Assembly (NCBI GenBank): GCA_963662155.1
Contig: OY759269.1
Coordinates: 13,974,642 to 14,038,641 of the forward strand
DNA: 64,000 nt
Reading direction: 5' to 3'
DNA from: Lamellibrachia columna
Lineage: Eukaryota; Annelida; Polychaeta; Sabellida; Siboglinidae
Shown: in pieces, positions 52,501 to 58,345 of the stretch
How positions within the stretch are numbered: the first letter of the stretch is position 1
Layout of the letters: each line of letters begins with the position of its first letter
Notes under the pieces: generated by a model
The model's input: only the letters and a program-made list of their open reading frames with translations
The model's database searches: none
What the model was told of the DNA's origin: nothing
Program-made: the position numbers and the translations under genes

Positions 52501-55500
52501 CAAATGAAATGACTCATTAATCTTTATTATTATTAATTTTTTTTGTTATTATTAGTAACACAGTGTAGTGATAAAGAAAGTAAATGAAATGACTCATTAA
52601 TCTACACCTCCATTATGAGAGTAAAATATATAAGTTATCATAATAATAGTAATGATATTAAGAACATTACATATTTTTACATAGCAACCAGTTCAATAAT
52701 AAAATAGAAAATGTTTGAATAAAATATATAGTTAAATATTGCTGCTCAAGTGAATTAGAATTGAAAAGCTTTGTTTCAGCAATAAGGCAACAATAAAATG
52801 CACCTTTGAAATGTAACTTCATTAGAGTTAAAATGCATATAAGGCTATTGAGATAAGTTCTTGGATGTTTTATATTTTATCAACTTTACTTGTTACCTGT
52901 GTTTTAAAGATACAGGCACAATTGTGAGAGGAAAAACATTGCACCAAAGCAGTTATTGACAAACATTTACACCACTGTAAACAATTTAATGTAGGCATCC
53001 AACTATCGTATTTGTCTGCGTTTGGTTTATTTACATGTTGCGTTTATCAAAATGACCAAGTCGTCACCCTTATGAAAATATACCATTGTATTCCATGGTA
53101 TATACCAACGTGTTTTGAAACAGGTAAACCATGATATACCATACATAGTATATAAAAAAACATGGTCTACCACAGTTTACCATGTAAAACCATATAATAT
53201 AACAACATACCATGGTATCCCATGTAATTCCATGGTATATTTTCATAAGGGTAGTGCATGAGATTGGTAATGCATAGATGATAATAGTTATATCTAACTG
53301 AATTTAGACTTTAAAAAATAATTCGGGGGAAATCCAAAAAAAGCTGGTATGCCACCTTCTGAATGTAATACCAACATCAGGTCTTTACACATCCGCATCC
53401 CAATATTATTGTGATAATTTGTGCTTGCATTTTCAGGGAGGAATATATTACTTCAAGCTGGTTGACTACTATTCGTCTGGTCTGTCTAACATGTTAATAG
53501 CCCTCTTTGAAGCTGTGGCCATCATCTGGTGCTATGGTAAGTCATTGCCAAATGATTATCTACTGGGAACCTTTCAGCATGCAGTAGACGATATTCATCG
53601 TGATGCTTGCACAATAGCACTAGATTTTATTACGACCCGCAATTGTGGTTTCAATCTTAGCCAACAGGTGTCGTACGTGTCATAAATATGTCGGCTGATA
53701 ATAAAACTGACTACATACACATTTACCTAAGTAAGACCCCTTTTGGATGTTATTATTTAAAAATATAAAATTATGACCAATTTCGAAATCTACCAGTTTC
53801 AGGAGTTGCAGTGACGTCACAAACATCGCAATGACATCACAAACATATCGATATGTCATAACGTACAAACACGACCCACAACTGTAGTTTCATTCTTAGG
53901 TGTTTTACTTGTTGTAAATATTGATAATGCACAAAGATTATTCATTCACATATACCTACCACTGTCTATAACCAGGCAGTCATTTATACAGGTGAGTGAA
54001 CTGTGAATGTGACAATATGCTTCAGGCGCCCTGAAAATGGTGTCCCACACTGGGCAGATGACAGGTGGGGTGACCAGCAGGATTCTGCGGTGGTATCTCG
54101 TGCCGTGTTGGTACGTCCTTGCACCCCTCCTCATAACAGTAAGTGCATGGACATGATTGCGTCACAGGTGTCAATATTACTGCTTTTGGACGGGAAATAT
54201 CGCCTTTTTCCCCCTGGTCCCACTTTCCCGCTTTTTGGACAAAATGTCCCACTTTTTTAAATTGAAAAAACTTACAGTAAAATCGATCTATTTGTTACAT
54301 ACGAGGCCGTTCTAGGCACATTTGAGTTCTTTGGGCTCAAATGGTTTCACATTTTCTCACACATGCATTCACTGCGAACAAGAACGGCACGTCATAATGG
54401 TGATGCATAAAACAACCCATTAAACAACAATGAAAAACTGCTAAAAAAGACCAAAGTTGATTGAAGGAGGGAGTTTCCCACTTTTCACGAGCTCTTTACA
54501 GCTTTTTTATGTGAAGACGTTGACACCTATTTGTATATGTAGCTGACTGTGATTGTATCCGTCCTCGAGTGACTGAACATGTTTGACATATCACATACGT
54601 GCCAACCCAGAGTGGTGCACAGCTGTAGGACTAGCAAAACCTGTTTTATGGGTGTAGGAGACTTTCCTTACGGTTTAGTGCATTTTAACAACGCTTTTTT
54701 GTATTATGAAATATGGCCCGCATTTGTCAAATGGCATGAGAATGACAGATCAGTTCAAAACACGTCCAAAGAGCAACTTTTGCAAATATTCTAGCTGTGC
54801 TCAGTCAACTGTGCCAAAATCTTGTGAGATCCTATCAGTATATCCCAGTTTGCACAGCAAGCTACTTTTCGCAAACCAGCAGATGTAGATAATTGTATGG
54901 GTTCGTTTGTGGGTCTTACGTATTTATGTTCCTAGTGTTGCAGGTGTTCACCACACAGGGTTGACACTTACGCACATCTACTTGCATATTTTGTTATTGT
55001 AAACATTAACTAAACATAGAATGGATGAAATTTAGTAGTTGCTCAGATTTTAACAATGCCAAATACAATAAGAAATAAATGAATTGCTGTCAATCTAGAA
55101 TATTTACTGTATAGTTCCATACAGACGCACAGTGCACGAGTGCGAAGGATTGGGTGCATCTGTTAGGTTATCATGAGTGGCGCAAGCTGCCGGGGGTGGG
55201 TGGATGCACAAACTGCATGCATGTCACGCATGTGCAACTCTACGCCAGGCAACACTTAGCAAAGACACCGATTTAGCTCATCTGCCAAACTGACTAATGC
55301 TCGACTGACACACAACAACAACTTGAAATAGAACGCTCGAGACAGACAGTGCGTTCGTTCACATTTTTGTAATTCAGACACGTTGGTCAGCTACCAAATT
55401 GTTTGAGCGGTGCTAAATAGACAGTCGTATCAGCAAGAAGTCATCATTGGACATTGCAGGGTGTCCTTTGTCTTTGCTGAATCGGCACTGAAAATTCAAA

Positions 55501-57467
55501 CTCGCATGCTTTGTCAGTGGCAAACGAGTGATAAATAAACACCAGCGATTGCAACGTGGCGCTATTTTGCGGGCTGCAAGTGGCGGTGGCGCCAGTAGCA
55601 CAGTATTGTCGTCCTTCGATAAATAAATCTGTTTTGCATATGGTTTCACTTCTGAAAAAGGGTGCATGCGTTTATCAGGTAGTGCGTCCCTACTCGGAAT
55701 TATACAGTATGTGGAGAATAAACTGTATGATGTTTCGCAGGCTATTATGATCTTCAACTGGGTGCAGTATCAGCCGGTGAACTACGGAAAGTACACCTTC
55801 CCGGAGTATGCGGAGGGAATAGGCTGGGGGATCGCAGGCCTCTCTATCATCTGTCTTCCCCTGGGCATGATTAGAGGGGTGGTCACAACCCCCAGGGAGA
55901 GTTTATGTGAGGTAGGAAGGTTGTAGGAGGATAAAGGGTTAACATTGTGTGCTTGAGTGTGTGTATGAATTTGAGTGAATCTGTGTGTGTGAATATATGT
56001 GTTTGTGCACGTTTGTACGCGCATGCATGCATGCTATTTTGCAATATATCTTAAAATAACACAAATAATTGTCACTTATGAGTACAGGTGTACCAGTAAT
56101 AATGATAATAAAAATATTTATATAGCGTCTGATCAATCAAGATTGCTCTCAGGCGCTTTACACATATAGTAGTATTTTACAGGCCATAAAATTGCTAAGA
56201 GAATAATTATACTGAGAATAGTCTACACAAATGCTAAACAATGCTAACAAAATAACCATGTTAAAATATTCTATAACACTGCTTTAAATATAGTTTGTAA
56301 TACAAGTAAAAGTTAAAAAAATTATGAAACTGCCAACAAATTAAATATACTAATATATTATAAAAACTACTTTAAATAAATTCATTTATACAAGTAAGAC
56401 TCAGAATATAACCATAAAAACGCTAAATACAATTATAAAAAACTTCTTAAGAACTAACTATACTTTAAATAAGTTCAGTAATACAAGTGAAAATAATAAA
56501 ATAAATATGCTAAGAAAATAGTATTTACAATATCTAATGAATGCACATAAAATGTCCTCATCGGTGAGTTATTGAAAAGCTTGTTTAAAAAGGTGAGTTT
56601 TTTAAAAGTGTCTTAAACACTTGTAATGATTTTGTTGTCCTCAGAGAAAGTGTAAAGGCTGAAGGTGAGTTTTTAAAAGTGTCTTAAACACTTGTAATGA
56701 TTTTGTTGTCCTCAGAGAAGGTGTAAAGGCTGATGGTGAGTTTTTAAAAGTGTCTTAAACACTTGTAATGTTTTTGTTGTCCTCAGAGAAGGTGTAAAGG
56801 CTGGTTGAACAAGCAAAGTTTGCCCTGACACCATGATGACGTGAAAATAAATCGTGTGTGACTGCGTTTTAGATAAACAATGTGACTAGATACTGCGACC
56901 TACATCTTGACTTGTACCACTCCCGATTTGAGCTTTGATGAAAGGTCATGACCAGTGCACCTGCCCTCGGTCACTGACTGGCGACTGCTTCATAATCAGA
57001 GTTAACCTTTAGCAGGATAGAGATCAGTCCTAATTCTCCCCAACACAATCGTAAATAATTGGCTTTGATAATCGGTGTCATGCAGGTGTTTGCATGACCC
57101 TTTCTTGTTAGCTTGTCAAATAATTACCTACTCTCAATTCCTTTTGCTGTTGATGTTATTTGTATTTGTAAAACTTATTAATTATTATTACAAAGCTTTA
57201 GGATGCATACACCAGTTTATGTGTACCTTTTTATACACACCATTGGGACATTTATCCTAGGAGAGATGGGTTAGACACCTTATCCAGAAATATTCATCAA
57301 ACACTTTAGCTTGATCACTTCTACAAGCTTTCTTATCTTTTCAGAAAATTAAATGCTCCATGCAGCCACAACTGGAAGAAAGCTCCTACGATGTCAATCT
57401 ACAGATGTCTACGGAAAAAGAGAATCTGCCACCAGAACTTGGTTCTTTAGTCAGTGAACGCATTTAA
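22485..57467 (+). CDS. SLC6 family Na+/Cl- -dependent symporter, complete, 13 exons, 576 aa
   Basis: Join: 22485-22599, 33243-33377, 34246-34468, 39308-39440, 43150-43284, 44822-44925, 49643-49767, 50348-50466, 52069-52203, 53437-53536, 54026-54138, 55741-55911, 57345-57467. All are GT-AG with matching phases; the sum is 1731 nt with stop TAA. The ATG (aagATGG) has a good Kozak context. It is a plasma-membrane LeuT-fold protein with 12 predicted TM segments. The N-terminus is very short, with TM1 starting by about residue 10. TM1 carries Gly at the position of the monoamine-transporter Asp, so an amino-acid or GABA/glycine/taurine-like substrate is more likely than a monoamine. Cl- site residues (TM6 Gln and Ser, TM7 Asn...Ser), Na2-site Asp-Ser (TM8), gate Arg (TM1) and Asp (TM10) are present. 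The outer-gate Phe of TM6 is Asn258. Substrate and subfamily are not assigned. AATAAA at 58662 and 59216 are possible poly(A) signals. Confidence 0.93.
22600..24070. other. 5' part of SLC6 intron 1, no gene seen
   Basis: No supported exon or known element. One perfect hairpin lies at 23884-23908 (cttagcaacc, five-base loop, ggttgctaag) within a short direct duplication. Confidence 0.5.
24120..24485. repeat. Trinucleotide-rich TTC/ATC tract
   Basis: Mixed catcatcttcttcatc triplets over about 360 bp. Overlapping open frames on both strands (Met/Lys-rich on minus, Phe/Ile or His/Leu on plus) are artefacts of this composition. Confidence 0.85.
24848..25663 (+). pseudogene. CR1-like LINE reverse transcriptase, 3' fragment
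   Basis: Broken frames encode Met-Tyr-Ala-Asp-Asp-Thr (RT catalytic box) near 24859 and Pro-His-Leu-Glu-Tyr-Cys near 25231. An intact 80-codon end (25421-25663) has Arg-Leu-Asp-Ile-Arg-Lys and Asn-Glu-Trp-Asn, typical of CR1 C-termini. Several stops and frameshifts show it is dead. Confidence 0.75.
26434..27150 (+). pseudogene. LINE ORF1 remnant
   Basis: It opens with 71 codons (26434-26646) of coiled-coil character. It then continues in broken frames with Asn-Leu-Arg-Ile-His-Gly-Val-Pro-Glu-Thr, followed by a segment resembling the C-terminus of the ORF1 at 27757-28305 (Asp-Cys-Trp-Thr). It is a separate, decayed family member just upstream of the fuller LINE. Confidence 0.65.
27604..28305 (+). 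pseudogene. LINE ORF1 with one nonsense codon
   Basis: A frame starting at ATG 27604 meets TAA at 27709-27711, then runs open to 28305 (intact part from Met 27757, 182 aa). It has an N-terminal coiled coil, then an RNA-binding-like segment ([10 protein letters not shown]) and a basic C-terminus. This is a nucleic-acid-chaperone ORF1 type. The downstream Met might still give a shortened product. Confidence 0.75.
28996..32139 (+). CDS. LINE ORF2: AP-endonuclease and reverse transcriptase, 1047 aa
   Basis: Single open frame, no breaks. The N-terminal endonuclease shows Gln-Glu-Ser (Glu99), Gly-Asp-Tyr-Asn-Ile-Asn (about residue 210) and Ser-Asp-His-Gln (about 280). The reverse transcriptase shows Leu-Asp-Leu-Ser-Lys-Ala-Phe-Asp (about 665), [10 protein letters not shown], and catalytic Tyr-Ala-Asp-Asp at 752-755. 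The C-terminal part is His/Lys/Asn-rich. There is no RNase H. Its role is target-primed reverse transcription of the element RNA. Codon use is AT-rich, unlike the host exons. Confidence 0.92.
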   Translation: MTSDESFLQYLGGLQNNFLNNILDDNTNQTNELNELKPIRLSSYFDSDAFDALCKKNKNCFSIISSNIQFINAKFSELEAFVEELKTENIQLSVICLQESCISKNDDFSHIQLEGYNCITQGKTSSKKGGLIIYVDSKYTYEVIQNLNNYELWEGLIIKVSEGGLTKPAIIGNIYRPPRNLIDNLKQFITEFSLLLSSLDQIQHNVIFAGDYNINLLKLNEDELISDFFDLLTSHSMYPQITLPTRFSEKHGTLIDNLFCKLTKTILESRAGILIKQFSDHQPYFIFMDTTQNKQLNPKTTKIHMETNEALLKVKHDIHAADIYSKMDKSPNADTNSNYNLIDQIIETTKNKHIQTKVVKFHKYRHKKSNWITKGILRSIKYRDKLYKQLKMLDPDCAQYTTSCTNLKTYNVILKKNIREAKRLHYVQLFDKYKFNAANTWKAINEIISRHKSSTQFPTYFKQNNKTYTNKIDIANEFNHIFTETGPNLAENIQCTTVNNITKFLKNKNTNGFRFTEIQEESVSQIINNLPNKNSYGCDGISSKLLKLIEPDIVKPLTLLINQVLNTGQFPDKLKVAKVIPIFKKNDPTLFTNYRPISLLPVISKVLERIMNNQLLMYFTNTKLLSDSQYGFRPHHSTEYAALEIVDRITTHLDNNQLPISIFLDLSKAFDTLDHTILLKKLEHYGLEPSALQLLKSYLTNREQFVKIDDIKSNVLPINTGVPQGSILGPLLFIIYINDFSQASNVFKFITYADDTSLVSTLGSFTNGTNNPNTEHMINTELHNIAEWLKLNKLTLNINKTKYMIFQMPNKKVTVPTLTIDGVNIERVQHFNFLGLILDTHLNWNKHIEKIANKCSRTIGIINKLKHVLPKSIRIILYNSLILPHINYCLMIWGYQCNRIIKLQKKAIRIISVTKYNSHTEPLFKSLSVLKVEDLLKVQILRFYYKFIHKQLPAYLQSWPINQNTHIHNHFTRKHNKIHTFRTQHEFAKKCLKYNLPHIINNTPDILKDKVTTHSLQGYISYAKKIIIKSYVCICTEVNCYTCTHGQ
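32391..33242. other. Rest of SLC6 intron 1, no gene seen
   Basis: No exon or known element. A short (GT)n tract lies at about 32627-32665. Confidence 0.5.
33243..33377 (+). CDS. SLC6 exon 2: end of TM1 loop, TM2
   Basis: Acceptor tgttgcag ends at 33242; donor GT at 33378; phase 1 in and out. It encodes Gly-Ala-Phe-Leu-Ile-Pro-Tyr and [13 protein letters not shown], the SLC6 TM2 consensus. Confidence 0.93.
34246..34468 (+). CDS. SLC6 exon 3: TM3 and large extracellular loop 2
   Basis: Acceptor tgttgcag ends at 34245; donor GT at 34469; enters in phase 1 and leaves in phase 2. TM3 contains Thr-Tyr-Tyr-Asn-Val and Ala-Trp-Ala-Leu-Tyr-Tyr. Loop 2 has the paired Cys (spacing nine) that form the family's disulfide and three Asn-x-Ser sequons (NQS, NMS, NDS), then Glu-Phe-Phe-Glu. 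Confidence 0.93.
35210..35960. repeat. Mixed repeat fragments in SLC6 intron 3
   Basis: 35385-35640 resembles 54170-54530 (ctttttggacaaaatgtccc, ctgtaaaatcgatct). 35680-35805 resembles the right end of the TTAA element copy at 16315-16440. 35915-35945 (gggagactcttattaaggc) resembles, in reverse, the 3' UTR of the LINE at about 32245-32270, so a decayed minus-strand LINE tail may reach here. Confidence 0.5.
36384..37132. repeat. 62-bp tandem array, ~12 copies
   Basis: The unit starts cagtcatagtgaccctttct and recurs at 36447, 36509, 36571 and so on (62-bp period). Copies are nearly identical and differ mainly at one site (actgtac versus actgtgc). It abuts the 3' end of the minus-strand LINE remnant. 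Confidence 0.93.
37140..39110 (-). pseudogene. Decayed LINE ORF2 on the minus strand
   Basis: Reading from 39110 down: an endonuclease piece (Leu-Pro-Thr-Arg-Phe-Ser, Ile-Ser-Asp-His), then an RT block at 38261-37908 ([19 protein letters not shown]). C-terminal pieces at 37534-37301 and 37356-37144 follow (Thr-His-Ser-Leu-Gln-Gly). It is the same family as 28996-32139, or a close one, but has many frameshifts and stops. Confidence 0.82.
39308..39440 (+). CDS. SLC6 exon 4: TM4
   Basis: Acceptor ttttcag ends at 39307; donor GT at 39441; enters in phase 2 and leaves in phase 0. It encodes a hydrophobic segment ending [10 protein letters not shown], matching the intracellular end of TM4. Confidence 0.9.
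39595..39755 (-). pseudogene. Fragment of another LINE C-terminus
   Basis: The reverse strand reads [11 protein letters not shown], then Glu-Trp and Arg-Ser-Pro-Arg-Arg-Arg. This resembles the 'GHIARM..RW' tail of RTE-like and related LINE proteins. It is about 50 codons, ending in a stop. Confidence 0.5.
40130..43090. mobile_element. Large foldback / long-inverted-repeat element (~3 kb)
   Basis: 40238-40985 is an inverted copy of about 42190-43023. Shared stretches are ggtaatcgtttacttaactg, gccgacggtttttacagca, a CpG-rich core (gatggcaccgaggcgtgac in one arm, reversed in the other) and gaatgcatgggttaaattat. Each arm contains a roughly 140-bp subunit repeated about twice. The spacer (about 41000-42180) has no convincing ORF. 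Weak similarity extends further out to about 40130 and 43090. It fills SLC6 intron 4 almost to exon 5. Confidence 0.8.
43150..43284 (+). CDS. SLC6 exon 5: TM5 and loop
   Basis: Acceptor gtttcag ends at 43149; donor GT at 43285; phase 0. It encodes [10 protein letters not shown] and Leu-Ile-Arg-Gly-Val-Thr-Leu-Pro-Gly, near-invariant in the family. The right arm of the foldback element ends only about 50-100 bases upstream. Confidence 0.94.
43285..44821. other. SLC6 intron 5, no gene seen
   Basis: No coding exon or classified element. G-rich tracts lie at about 43317-43350 and 43500-43545, and a gtgggggg-rich duplication at about 44050-44090. Confidence 0.45.
44822..44925 (+). CDS. SLC6 exon 6: TM6 with unusual gate
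   Basis: Acceptor tttgcag ends at 44821; donor GT at 44926; enters in phase 0 and leaves in phase 2. It encodes [17 protein letters not shown] and Phe-Ala-Ser-Tyr-Asn. The family pattern is Gln-x-Phe-Phe-Ser; here the second Phe is Asn (44852-44854). The Cl- -site Gln and Ser are kept. Confidence 0.92.
45080..45236 (+). mobile_element. CR1/L2-like LINE 3' tail
   Basis: 'gtaaagcgcattgatctatc' followed by 'actatataagaactaaatta' and an ATT-repeat end. This is the usual 3' terminus of L2/CR1-type LINEs. A (TA)n tract precedes it. No coding part remains. Confidence 0.5.
45925..48183. repeat. 49-bp minisatellite, ~46 copies, with CACGTG in most units
   Basis: The unit contains gactaggttgggttgccatg followed by ctgtgccacgtgtacgagct and gagacat. 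gactagg recurs every 49 bp (45974, 46023, 46072 and so on). Variation is limited to a few positions (ttg/ctg, gtgcc/gtgtc, gagct/gagcc/aact). It lies inside the hAT element. Confidence 0.95.
48262..48507 (+). pseudogene. hAT transposase remnant
   Basis: The translation reads [19 protein letters not shown] and Asn-Tyr-Phe-Pro-Thr-Phe. It matches the pattern of Charlie/Buster-type hAT proteins (LN-KLQ...AF--KL-LW...FP). One in-frame TAG lies at 48442-48444. The rest of the transposase is lost. Confidence 0.75.
48508..49068 (+). pseudogene. LINE 3' end nested in the hAT element
   Basis: The frame at 48547-48846 encodes [13 protein letters not shown], then Pro-Ala-Tyr-Leu and [10 protein letters not shown]. 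This is the hallmark C-terminus of L2/CR1-type reverse transcriptases. Another frame adds Leu-Lys-Thr-Tyr-Leu, and a TTATTATTATTA tail follows near 49052. The 5' part is truncated, as is common for LINE insertions. Confidence 0.85.
49258..49295. repeat. (AT)n microsatellite
   Basis: Two runs of atatatat separated by gc, inside the hAT element. Confidence 0.9.
49643..49767 (+). CDS. SLC6 exon 7: TM7
   Basis: Acceptor gatacag ends at 49642; donor GT at 49768; enters in phase 2 and leaves in phase 1. It encodes [19 protein letters not shown]. The Asn...Ser pair corresponds to the Cl- site. Confidence 0.92.
50036..50310 (+). repeat. Dispersed repeat fragment
   Basis: Shared with about 15175-15290 (gtagctatagtttcagatg, gacgtgcaaaagtcg) and partly with 34085-34150 (cagaggcacaacaa). 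A 65-codon frame (50038-50235) has no recognised domain and is probably part of the repeat. Confidence 0.5.
50348..50466 (+). CDS. SLC6 exon 8: extracellular loop 4 and TM8 start
   Basis: Acceptor cctgtag ends at 50347; donor GT at 50467; enters in phase 1 and leaves in phase 0. It encodes [12 protein letters not shown] and ends Leu-Ala-Ile-Asp-Ser-Gln, with Asp-Ser of the Na2 site. Confidence 0.93.
50690..51140 (+). repeat. Dispersed repeat related to the 16965-17850 foldback
   Basis: 'atgctagctcatttgtgcaa', 'aaaatgtcagacaaac' and 'ctaacgactgaagtcg' match the reverse of 16990-17345. It lies in SLC6 intron 8. Confidence 0.6.
51141..53060. other. Non-coding stretches around SLC6 exon 9
   Basis: Apart from exon 9 (52069-52203) I see only AT-rich intron DNA, a poly-C run near 51849-51858, and a short direct repeat (atgaaatgactcattaatct) at about 52504 and 52585. 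Confidence 0.45.
52069..52203 (+). CDS. SLC6 exon 9: TM8 end and TM9
   Basis: Acceptor gatttag ends at 52068; donor GT at 52204; phase 0. It starts with Phe, completing Asp-Ser-Gln-Phe, then Glu-Val-Val-Val-Thr-Ala-Ile-Glu-Asp, a basic loop, and TM9. Confidence 0.92.
53066..53253. mobile_element. Palindromic MITE with ACCCTTATGAAAATATACCA ends
   Basis: ACCCTTATGAAAATATACCA at 53066 and its exact reverse complement ending at 53252/53253. The inside holds repeated taccatgg and accatggt palindromes. 188 bp, no coding capacity. Similar CCATGG-rich palindromic repeats are known from aquatic animals. Confidence 0.8.
53437..53536 (+). CDS. SLC6 exon 10: TM10
   Basis: Acceptor ttttcag ends at 53436; donor GT at 53537; enters in phase 0 and leaves in phase 1. 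It encodes Gly-Gly-Ile-Tyr-Tyr-Phe, Leu-Val-Asp-Tyr-Tyr (Asp is the gate partner of Arg28) and [11 protein letters not shown]. Confidence 0.92.
54026..54138 (+). CDS. SLC6 exon 11: TM11
   Basis: Acceptor gcttcag ends at 54025; donor GT at 54139; enters in phase 1 and leaves in phase 0. The sequence is more diverged than neighbours, but the Trp-Tyr-Leu-Val-Pro-Cys-Trp-Tyr-Val pattern and phase fit the family's TM11. Confidence 0.82.
54167..54533. mobile_element. MITE-like element with AGGTGTCAA inverted ends
   Basis: It starts caggtgtcaatatt and ends gttgacacct. A related copy lies at about 35370-35640. It has no ORF and lies in SLC6 intron 11, 28 bases after exon 11. Confidence 0.5.
54690..54925. 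repeat. Dispersed repeat, copy 1 (copy 2 at 59425-59625)
   Basis: 'gcatttgtcaaatggcatg', 'tatatcccagtttg' and 'tatgggttcgttt' recur at 59425-59625 in the same order, with about 75-80% visual identity. Confidence 0.55.
55741..55911 (+). CDS. SLC6 exon 12: end of TM11, TM12
   Basis: Acceptor tttcgcag ends at 55740; donor GT at 55912; phase 0. It encodes [12 protein letters not shown], then TM12 and Thr-Thr-Pro-Arg-Glu-Ser, a typical SLC6 C-terminal run. Confidence 0.92.
56090..56590. repeat. 'ttatatagcg' repeat, LINE-tail-like
   Basis: 'aataatgataataaaaatat' then 'ttatatagcgtctgatcaat' and 'aggcgctttacacat', a motif common to dispersed repeats in many animal genomes. AT-rich degenerate units (aaataag/caagtaa) follow. 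Confidence 0.45.
56588..56805. repeat. ~71-bp tandem repeat, three copies
   Basis: ggtgagtttttaaaagtgtc followed by ttaaacacttgtaatg and gttgtcctcagagaa occurs three times, in SLC6 intron 12. Confidence 0.85.
57345..57467 (+). CDS. SLC6 exon 13: cytoplasmic C-terminus
   Basis: Acceptor ttttcag ends at 57344; stop TAA at 57465-57467. It encodes 40 polar residues with no recognisable domain, ending Ser-Glu-Arg-Ile. This does not look like a canonical PDZ ligand. Confidence 0.82.
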   Translation, partial: KIKCSMQPQLEESSYDVNLQMSTEKENLPPELGSLVSERI

Positions 57468-57566
57468 CTTGTCAACGATGGGTGTATTACTAAGAGTTTA
57501 TAATTATTTTCATCAGAAGACTGCCTTTTTGCATGATGGTTTGAATGCACAAATTTTTACAGGATT

Positions 57567-57890
57567 TTGAGGGCGTTGTAGTGTAGTGGTTAGGACATCC
57601 ACTTTACATGCCAGAGTTCCAAGTTGGCATGGGTATGTTTGGTGTAAAAACCTGGCTCTCAACATTGGAGACTGTGTATCTCTCGTGACTCGGATGATCA
57701 CGTTAATGTCGCTCCCGTCTCATATAATTGGGGATGTAAAAGAACCATTGAGGATGACATGCACCCTGGCAGTGACCACCCTCAATGCCAGCATACAGTC
57801 TATAAAGGTCGGCTTGGCGATAATGTTCTGAAAAAGGCTGGCTAGTTGAATGAGACCTCAAAACACCATACAATTGTAGTAACCACAAAA
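57567..57890 (+). mobile_element. tRNA-derived SINE
   Basis: Its head reads gtagtgtagtggttaggac and resembles a Pol III A box (TAGTGTAGTGG) in a tRNA-like setting, with a degenerate B box (agttccaag) about 40 bases on. It is not a real tRNA because the arms do not pair. The rest is a non-coding SINE body. It lies 100 bp beyond the SLC6 stop, so it may be in the 3' UTR. Confidence 0.6.
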
Positions 57891-57954
57891 TACAGACTAG
57901 TCAGTTAATAGAACGTTGCCGAGTGCTGGAAACAACTAGAACTATTTAGCAAAC

Positions 57955-58345
57955 TTGTTGGCAAGTCACAAACTGGTAAGTTAAGTCTCAAGTCATTGAC
58001 CTGCAAGTCCAAATCTCGGGGTCATCTCTTGGAATTCCAAGTCACCTGCACCTAAACAGTTCACCAATCACTGTGGTTGTTGTGGTTTGTCTACGGTAAT
58101 TTTAGCGGGAAATTTAGGCAGATGCTGCCCTGCCATAACATTGACCAATCAAAGTAAGTATATAATAATGATTGTATTCAGTGTGGCCCTTTTCCAAGCT
58201 ACCATACTTGTTGGCAAATTACAAACTGGCAAGTCAAGAGTCGGTGACCTTCAAAGTCCAAGTCAAGTCTTGAGTCATCTATCTGAATTCCATTTGAAGT
58301 CGTAATGTGCAACTCGAGTGCGATTCGAGTGAGTGCCTATGAGTC
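57955..58345. repeat. 'caagtc'-rich duplicated repeat
   Basis: Two similar blocks ('ggcaagtcacaaactgg' near 57960 and 'ggcaaattacaaactgg' near 58212) are followed by repeated aagtc motifs. Probably an old MITE. Confidence 0.45.
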
